NCBI GenBank assembly: GCA_032158295.1
Contig: CM063261.1
Span: 868,001-932,000, forward strand
Reading direction: 5' to 3'
DNA: 64,000 nucleotides
From: Pycnopodia helianthoides
Taxonomy: Eukaryota > Echinodermata > Asteroidea > Forcipulatida > Asteriidae
The notes beneath the pieces were generated by a model. The model was given only the letters and a program-made list of their open reading frames with translations. It had not been told where the DNA came from and did not search any database. The position numbers and the translations under genes are program-made. Of the stretch, positions 56,342 to 64,000 are shown in pieces. Every line of letters begins with the position of its first letter. Position 1 is the first letter of the stretch.

Positions 56342-57769
56342 GTAAGTTCGTGATTTTGTCGTCTTTATTTTTCTTTAAACAAATCAGTGCTTAGTAGTTG
56401 TATAAGGCCAAATAAAATTTAAAAAACATGTTTAGTATCCCCGCCCGCTTCCTTTTTAGAGGCTGCTCCTTTTATTTTTTCCTTTTTTTTTACGAAAAAA
56501 AAGATGAACAATTTTAATGATCTCTGAAGAAAAAATAATTGTTAAAATAATTAAGATCGTACTTTTAGACTTAAAGGCACCTGGCAGTGGTATTTTGAAA
56601 GAATAAAGCTTTTGTCATTATATATGTATTTTGATGAGTGGAATGTGAATAAACAGTTAACTAAGGTTTTTAAAAATTAGTTTTTATTTTAATTACAAAT
56701 TTAAGAGTAGGCCCCCCTTTACCTTGACACATGGTGGCGCTGTTTTCAACGTCAATCAAGGCACGATATTTGAAGGAAAAAAATGTTGTGCGTATGCGGA
56801 CGTCACCCACATCACAGTATACATGTACTAGCTAGCGTATACTAGCTGGCACATCGCGCCGAAAATGACGTCGTTAGTCTAACTTTCGCGGCCCACAACC
56901 GCTTATACTTGGGATCTGCAGGAAACAAATGCAGACTGACCCCATCATTAGTTGTTTATCTGCTTACAGCAGCAATACACCTGGTCGGCATGGCCGGAAA
57001 ATGCAAGAAAAATCCCCCTTTTTCAAACGTACAAGATCACTACTGGGACCTACTTGCACGTGTGTTTACAACATAAACGCAAGCAAATTCGAGGGGGGTC
57101 GATGTTCGATCGAGGCGAAGTCTGCCTTCATTGACGTCACAAAGGGGATGGGCGAGTCACCCCCCCAAACAACTTTATCTATTTTTTTAACATATAAATC
57201 CTCACAAACACTTACTAAAAAAATTGTTTTATTGTTAATATACATAAACTCTTATGTTTAAAAAAAAAAAATTCTATTTCCAGGTGACTTAAGCACACCG
57301 AAAAAAAAACACCGAAAAAAGCTGGCAACCATCTTGAAAAACAACCCGGCCAGTTGTCTTGAAAAATGTGTCCGGCGGCCATTTAAAAAATAATAAATAA
57401 TAATATTTGATATTTTGCTTGAAAAATTATGTACGTTTTCATGTAATTTCAACAATTAGTATCTGTTTTAAAAAATAGGCTTTAGAAATTGGGCCAAGTT
57501 AAAACAAAAAAACAAAAACATAACATCAAGTGGACAACATACTGATTTAATTCCAGTTTGTTAAATTGAGAACAACAAAAGATAAGGTAATCCACTAATT
57601 GCTTTGAAATTTGTAAAACATGCGTACCAGATATAGGTCATCTCAATTGTTATACACAGGAGTATTGTAGGTTTCCATGGAAACCCTTGGCATTTATTGA
57701 TTGCACCTAGTCAAATGGAACTGCAACAAAAGATGGAAAAGCCGTCCAACTTGAGATGTATGTATGTGA

Positions 57770-57955
57770 GGTCGAGCACATATGTACATGTTATAAAACA
57801 GTTCCTCATCGGAGTCTTTTGGGAAAAAAGTAAAGGACGAGGCCCCCTTTATTTTAAATTCACCATATGTACATGTTATAAAACAGTTCCTCATCGGAGT
57901 CTATTGGGAAAAAAGAAAGGACGAGGCCCCCTTTATTTAAAATTCAAGATGATGG
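57770..57955 (+). repeat. Tandem duplication, about 85-bp unit, two copies
   Basis: Copies share tatgtacatgttataaaacag and ttcctcatcggagtct, then aaaggacgaggccccctttatt, with few changes. Confidence 0.85.
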
Positions 57956-58384
57956 ATTGTGTCCTCCCCAAGAACCTTTGACTGGAATAGATAGAATCCC
58001 AGTGTCAATTAATTAACCAGTTAACGCAGAGAGCCGATAGTACACGCAGAAACTCACAGTCACACAAACGTAAGCCTGATAAACCCATTTTTGTATAATG
58101 TCCAGGGATGCCTTCGCCAGACGTGTACACGGGCATGCATAAAAAAACGTGTTATGCTTTGTTTTCCATGTAGTACGTAGAAGGACTAAAGGTACTGGAA
58201 TTCATGCTTAAAATCTCCCTTTTACCTGGGATTATGGTATATCCCCTATTCCAGACTGTTGTCCTTTTGTTGGTCAAATTATGGTTATATGAGATTGGTA
58301 GGCTGCACACTTGTTTACCTTGGATGTATGTACATGTAAGTCCGTGATTCCATCATGCCATGGCTGATTCCCGACTGTGGCTTA

Positions 58385-58735
58385 CAAGCCACTTTTTGCC
58401 AATTCACGGTGAACAAATGCCACATTTTTTGGCTGATTCAGGTGAACAAAATTTCCACATTTTCTTGGCCTGATTCAAGGTGAACAAACACCATCTTTGT
58501 CGATTCACGGTAAACAAATGCCACATTTTTTTGGCTGATTCAGGTGAACAATTGCCACATTTTCTTGGCCGATTCAAGGTGAACAAATCCATCTTTGTCG
58601 ATTCACGGTAAACAAATGCCACATTTTTTGGCTGATTCAGGTGAACAAATGCCACATTTTCTTGGCTGATTCAAGGTGAACAAATGCCACATTTTCTTGG
58701 CTGATTCAAGGTGAAAACAAAATGCCACATTTTGT
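58385..58735 (+). repeat. Tandem repeat, about 33-36 bp units, about ten copies
   Basis: Units contain ggtgaacaaatgccacatttt and cttggctgattca. Some units are variants reading ccatctttgtcgattcacgg. Non-coding. Confidence 0.85.
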
Positions 58736-59721
58736 CAGAAGAGAGAAAGAAATCCTTGCGCATTTTATGAGAACATTTATTATCTTTACATGTACTTTGA
58801 TATGTAGTCATGGTTTTTATTTTTAGATCATATTCTTGAAGAATTGTTCTGGAAATTCATAAAATTACCCCCAGGGTGAGCAAGGAAAGTTCTAGAAATC
58901 CTTGTATACACTGCGTACAAAGACCATTAATCAAGAAAGTTTTTGAATGTGTCTGCTGTAGTACTTCGCTAAACTTGACCTTTTCCATTGTGGCTATTTT
59001 TTATATAAATAGGCTGGTTTAATGTTGAAAATTTTAAACAAATTCTATTTTGATACCTCAAACAAACAAAATTCATCAAGGCTATTAATAAAAGCCTGGG
59101 TCACGTTTTTAATCAGTGGATTAATGATGTACACTAATTGGAATGTTGCAGAGCAGAAACAAATAAAGTGACCTAGCCCCTTTTCTAATCATCAGCTAAT
59201 CAAGCGCAATGGAGTTGCTTGTACACCTGTTTGCATGTGTACATCTATGGTTGCTGAAATGAAAAATTACATTTTTATATAATTTTTTTTTCTGTAAACA
59301 AGTTCGGGTACCGAAACTGAGCTGTCTCGGTTGAAACGCGAAGGTCCATCCAAAATGTGTATTTTTGGAGTTATGATGTAGTTGATTAAAGAATTACACA
59401 AACAATGCTGAAATAGTTTCAAAACCTCAGATAACAATTGGCTTTCTCCTCTAATCAATGGGGAAATAACACTTGTCTGTCTATCATACTAATCTAAGGA
59501 ACTAAGAAATGTGTTCAACATTGAATGTTATTTTGAATGTTACATGTAGATTATACATTCTAATTGTACTCTGGTGATTGCACGTCGGTGTTTGGTATAA
59601 AGCCCAAGTGTTCGTTATGGATACATGTAGCGACGTTCTACTGCTAATGTAGAGTCTCCATGATTGGAGTGAAGACTGCGCTAGTTAACAATATGCTTTT
59701 TTACATACGTGTAGTAGTAGT

Positions 59722-60020
59722 ACATGAGATGAGGCAAACATTAGTTACAAATGTTGCATGCTTTGATGTGGTCCATGAATGACACTTGAGGCCACTTAAT
59801 TTTATTAACATTATTTGCAGGTTTGTCCTGAATACAATTAGTAAAGTACTTAGTTCATGAGATGAGGCAAACATTAATGATTGATAATAATAAAAGTGGC
59901 TTCTTATATTACAAATACATGTAGCGCTCACATTAATTACAATTGTTGCATGCTTTGATGTGGTCCATGAATGACACTTGAGGCCACTTAATTTTCTTAA
60001 CGTTATCTGCCGGTTTGCCC
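59722..60020 (+). repeat. Interleaved duplication of two short blocks
   Basis: Block 1 (catgagatgaggcaaacatt) occurs at 59722 and 59856. Block 2 (gttgcatgctttgatgtggt, then tgaatgacacttgaggccac) occurs at 59753 and 59945. The copies therefore lie in the order 1-2-1-2, with different spacings. Confidence 0.75.
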
Positions 60021-60993
60021 TGAGTACAGAACCTTTGTATCCAGTAAGAAATTGTTTCTGGCTGAATCAAAAAATAACTTCAAGCTGTGGCATTCTTCAC
60101 GTCGTCGTCGTGTGCCGTTTGCACCTGAGGGTGGACATGTATTTCCCCAAGGGTGTACAAAACACCATGGAATCCCCATCATTCAACAATTGATTTGTTC
60201 TACCATAGTAATAGATTGCTGGAGGGGGAAACAAACATTATAAAATGAAATTAATTATTTATTCCTTAAATAATTTATCGCTGAACATTGTATTTCGTTG
60301 TTTAGTTGAACAAACTCAAACACTTTATATGGGAAATTATCTACATGTAATTTGGTTTGATGAAATTTCTGATCTTGCCTAAGTTGGAACAGGAGTAAAA
60401 ACCTCTTCTTTGTAGGCTATCTGTTGTCGTCTTCTAACATTATTACATCAAAATTGGTACAGTTTAAAAAGCAGATGAACAGTGACGAATAAATTGTAAA
60501 CAAAAATGGCGGATGTTGACAGAAATACTGATTATTCAGTATCAGTATAGAGGTTGGAAAACTTAGTTTTTTTTCTTCTAAGTGCAGTTCTTTCCAGTGA
60601 TTTAACATTTCAAATCACAAACCACGGTGCAAAATATGCACCTTAGTTATAATTTTAAAAATGACACTTGTTTATAAGCTTCATGGCGGAGGTTGGCTTT
60701 TAAACACAAAAATAGAACAAACATTTCATGAAATAGATCGGAAGGAGGCTAGACAGTTGTACACATAATGGGTTTTATCCAAAGGCAGACTATGGTGGAA
60801 AGAATCAATATACAAAGACAGCTCTGCTCTTGGTAGGCCTAAGTCCTCCACTGTACACGATTTATGTTGGCATTGCTTTGTCTGTGTACAATACGTGTAG
60901 CTTGCTTAAAAGCAGTTGGGTGTTTACCCATTACATGCCATAGATTAAAGTAACAGTTGCAGGCCAAATACTTCATGGAGGCAATTCTTCCAT

Positions 60994-61968
60994 CCATGCC
61001 CCTGGTCATTGCCTTAGTGCCCCTGGTCAGTACCTCCATGCCCCTGGTCATTGCCTCCAAGCCCCTGGTCAGTACCTCCGTGCCCCTGGTCATTGCCTCC
61101 AAGCCCCTGGTCAGTACCTCCGTGCCCCTGGTCAGTACCTCCAAGCCCCTGGTCAGTACCTCCGTGCCCCTGGTCATTGCCTCCATGCCCCTGGTCATTG
61201 CCTCCTGCTCCATGCCCCTGGTCATTGCCTCCTGCTCCATGCCCCTGGTCATTGCCTTTTTAGTGCCCCTGATCATTGATTCCATGCCCCTGGTCAGTAC
61301 CTCCATGCCCCTGGTCATTGCCTCCAAGCCCCTGGTCAGTACCTCCATGCCCCTGGTCATTGCCTCCATGCCCCTGGTCAGTACCTCCGTGCCCCTGGTC
61401 AGTACCTCCATGCCCCTGGTCAGTACCTCCATGCCCCTGGTCATTGCCTCCATGCCCCTGGTCAGTACCTCCATGCCCCTGGTCATTGCCTCCTGCTCCA
61501 TGCCCCTGGTCATTGCCTTTTTAGTGCCCCTGATCATTGACTCCATGCCCCTGGTCAGTATCTCCATGCCCCAGGTCAGTATCTCCATGCCCCTGGTCAT
61601 TGCCTCCATGCCCCTGGTCATTGCCTCCATGCCCCTGGTCAGTGCCTCCATGCCCATGGTCATTGCCTCCATGCCCCTAGTCATTGCCTCCTGCTCCATG
61701 CCCCTGGTCATTGCCTTAGTGCCCCTGGTCATTGACTCCATGCCCCTGGTCAGTATCTCCATGCCCCTGGTCAGTATCTCCATGCCCCTGGTCAGTACCT
61801 CCATGCCCTGGTCATTGCCTCCTGCTCCATGCCCCTGGTCATTGCCTTTTTAGTGCCCCTGATCATTGACTCCATGCCCCTGGTCAGTACCTCCATGCCC
61901 CTGGTCAGTATCTCCATGCCCCTGGTCAGTATCTCCATGCCCCTGGTCATTGCCTCCATGCCCCTGGT
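60994..61968 (+). repeat. 21-bp minisatellite, about 46 units, with higher-order structure
   Basis: Units are ccatgcccctggtcattgcct or ccatgcccctggtcagtacct. A variant block (cctgctccatgcccctggt, then cattgccttttagtgcccct) recurs about four times, marking longer repeats of roughly 120-290 bp. Because 21 is a multiple of three and units lack stops, both strands are open over about 300 codons. I do not take these as genes. Confidence 0.9.
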
Positions 61969-62087
61969 TGTACAATACATATTGACTGGACACCAACTTT
62001 GCCTCCTACATGTATTTGTATGCCTCTATGCCCACCAAGGTCCCCACCCCATACCCAGCCACCACCACCAACCCCAGGCTAAAATAC

Positions 62088-62290
62088 TAGGCCCAGATTG
62101 ATAGAGCTGCTTAAGCACCAAAAAGTTGCTAAGCAAAATACAAATTATGCTTACCATAATAAGGTTATCAGCTAAAATACCATTTTACATGTACAAAATG
62201 TAACTGGTATCCTGCATAGTTTTGCTTAGCAGAAAAATGTTGAGCAATATCTTCTGACTTTAAAAGCAGCTCTATGAAATTGGGCCCTGT
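62088..62290. mobile_element. Palindromic MITE (GGGCCCAATTTCATAGAGCT family), copy 6
   Basis: Left end ggcccagattgatagagctgcttaagc and right end agcagctctatgaaattgggccctg. The interior matches copy 1 (gcttaccataataaggttatc, aataccattttacatg). Confidence 0.7.
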
Positions 62291-63336
62291 TATGTACATG
62301 TCTATCAAATTGCATCAAGGAAGATTTTTCAAGGTGAAAAGATAATGGCTAAAATGAAATTGGATCTTTCAATTTTGTATCATGGGAACGGTTACCAAGT
62401 AACTAGGGAGTGCTCAATAAATATCTGCCCATATATTAGATGAATATTTATTTTAGTTTGTATTTTGTAATTCGCATGGTCATGTACTGGGTACAAAATC
62501 AGAGTTGGAAAATTCACTAAGATTCATTTTAAAATGAACTGTCAATATTGCACACTTTGCTTAGCCAATAAGATTGGTAAACATACTAAGATCACTCTTT
62601 GCTCTTTGTGAAATCAAGCCTAGAACACTTTGGGGTTTTTTAATATCAAGATTCAAATTGATGATTGAAGCAAAATTTACACAGTCTGTAAACTGACGAG
62701 AATGCAGCACTCACACAACTGCGCCATGATTCTGTGGACACTTAAATTTTGAGTTCTTAAAAGGCAGGGTCATAGATAGTTTTTGTTTTGTTTTTTGTCT
62801 ACGTAACACTGATTTCAAGGGGAAAGTTATCAATAAAGATACACTAAAAGCCACAGTTGATTACAGTGTCTACTTGATGACAAAACAGCAAAAAAATGTC
62901 ACTTTTTTTTTTATAAAGAACGTAGAATCCATCCGCATTTAGCGAGGTGGCAGTGGGTACCAACCGCATCTCTGGCAGCAGTATTCACAAACAGACACCA
63001 CAGAAATTTGATGCCCATAAGTTGCCTGAAGGCTATTTTTTGAGATTCAAATTTGTCAACAAATTTTTAATGATTTCTAATCAACGAGTTTACTTTAGAC
63101 AAAATATTTTCACACGATGCCTACATGTGCTACCATTAGCTTCTTCAAAACAAGCAGGCTTTCAAATAAAAATTACAGAACTTGCTTTTCCAAGGTCATT
63201 ACCAAAGAGTTATCGTTAAAACCTCAAAGGTCCCAAATCTGTCTGAATCCTCAGCTGTGACAGGCTTCAACATCGCATTTCCATCCCCCAACAGCCCTTA
63301 TCCTTTGGAATCCCATTCCATATATTTCCGGGGTGT

Positions 63337-63680
63337 TGTGGCCGAGTGGATAAGAGCACCAAACTCAAGCTCTGGTGTTTCTGTTCAGCAGAGTGTGGGT
63401 TCGAGTCCCGGTCGTGACACTTGTGTCCCTGAGCAAGACACTTTACTATAATTGCTTCTCTCCACCCAGGGGTAAATGGGTACCTGTGAGGGCAGAGATG
63501 GTTCTTGTGATTGATTTAGCTTAGTGCGCTACATATTTGGCAGCACAGGCTGTATACTCCCCAGGGAGCTGACATGGTTTAAGGAATGAAATGGCCCAGT
63601 GATCAGGGTAATAATGTTGGAAGCGCTTTGAGACATGGTGTATAAAGCGCTATATAAAAACCAAATATTATTATTATTAT
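63337..63680 (+). mobile_element. Full-length tRNA-derived SINE, plus strand
   Basis: Reference copy for the family. The head has A box gtggccgagtggataagagc and B box ggttcgagtcccggtcgtgac. The body has ttgtgtccctgagcaagacact, cacccaggggtaaatgggta, ggttcttgtgattgatttag and ccccagggagct. The 3' end is agcgctttgagacatggtgtataaagcgctatataaa followed by (att)n. The hairpin-like GCGCTTTGAG / AAAGCGCTATATAAA end is typical of SINEs mobilised by L2-like LINEs (family knowledge; not tested here). Confidence 0.85.
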
Positions 63681-63924
63681 TTCCTCTCCTGTCAACATCA
63701 GCCTGATATCCCAATTCCTTCTGAATCCTCTCACAGCAGAAATCCACCATAACTCAAATCTGTCAGATCCTCCTCCACGGCAATTACTTCAAAACCCAAG
63801 TCTTTACCAATTCCATGACTTCACCAAAGACATTATTTGAAGGATTGCAGCCAACTATGTCAGAAATAACAGGGTGAACCCCTTCTCTTAACGATAACAT
63901 CCCATTTGAAGGACAAAGCAATAA

Positions 63925-64000
63925 TGTTAACTGTCTTGCTTATGGACAAGAGTGCCATGACTGGGACTCGAACCCACACTCTGCTGGTCAGAAACACCAG
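63925..64000 (-). mobile_element. tRNA-derived SINE, minus strand, cut by the window end
   Basis: Reversed family sequence: gtcttgcttatggacaagagtgccatgactgggactcgaacccacactctgctggtcagaaacaccag. This is the B-box side of the head. The 5' end of the element lies beyond position 64000. Confidence 0.75.

Larger units (their letters stand above)
56342..64000. other. 7.7-kb non-genic stretch to the window end
   Basis: No coding exon was recognised. It is dominated by tandem repeats (57770-57955, 58385-58735, 59722-60020, 60994-61968), a palindromic MITE (62088-62290) and two SINE copies (63337-63680 and 63925-64000). It may be intron of the gene beginning near 56225. Confidence 0.5.

Noticed and set aside
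58404..58655. Repetitive minus-strand frame
   Set aside because: Product of the roughly 34-bp tandem repeat.
60839..61853. Two open frames of about 300 codons on opposite strands
   Set aside because: Both come from the 21-bp minisatellite; a unit length divisible by three without stops leaves both strands open.
1..64000. CRISPR array, prokaryotic operon or viral insertion
   Set aside because: Tandem repeats here lack unique spacers, genes have introns, and no phage or viral protein motif was seen.

Overview
This window looks like eukaryotic nuclear DNA from a marine deuterostome invertebrate, most probably an echinoderm (a sea star is my best guess, by inference only). It is AT-rich. Genes have small GT-AG exons and long introns full of short repeats, and there are many tRNA-derived SINEs, foldback MITEs and minisatellites. 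The protein families (DEG/ENaC channel, TXNDC15, ELOVL, fibrinogen-like secreted protein) are metazoan. I saw no operon, CRISPR array, virus or bacterial gene.

Layout. (1) 1080-10181, plus strand: a ten-exon DEG/ENaC sodium channel with a Gly-rich insertion and a one-base frame break inside it. (2) 13047-16150, minus strand: a complete four-exon TXNDC15 gene, tail-to-tail with the channel. (3) 17258-18184, 26590-27462 and 32813-33727, plus strand: three single-exon ELOVL3/6-type fatty-acid elongases in a direct array spaced 5-9 kb apart. TXNDC15 and the first elongase are head-to-head about 1.1 kb apart. (4) 41801-43252, minus strand: a two-exon elongase of the other (HVYHH) ELOVL clade, with a short N-terminus and a one-base phase conflict at its intron. 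(5) 47411-52215, plus strand: a complete five-exon secreted protein of 320 residues with a signal peptide, a probable coiled coil, the first part of a fibrinogen-like fold and an unrecognised C-terminus. (6) 55988-56341: a probable 5' exon of an unrecognised gene, with a tandem repeat in its leader that makes four upstream mini-ORFs. From there to 64000 I see only repeats, including a roughly 1-kb 21-bp minisatellite.

Functional reading. The clearest theme is a lipid-elongation neighbourhood: four ELOVL genes of two clades in about 26 kb, three of them intronless copies of one clade. The other genes have no evident functional link to it. Much of the remaining sequence is explained by recurring repeat families: one tRNA-derived SINE family (about seven copies), a palindromic MITE family (at least six copies) and several two- or three-copy MITEs. 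Another dispersed repeat carries perfect GGTCAnnnTGACC palindromes.

Limits: exon borders were read by eye from splice consensus, phase and family motifs. No alignment, folding or database search was run.
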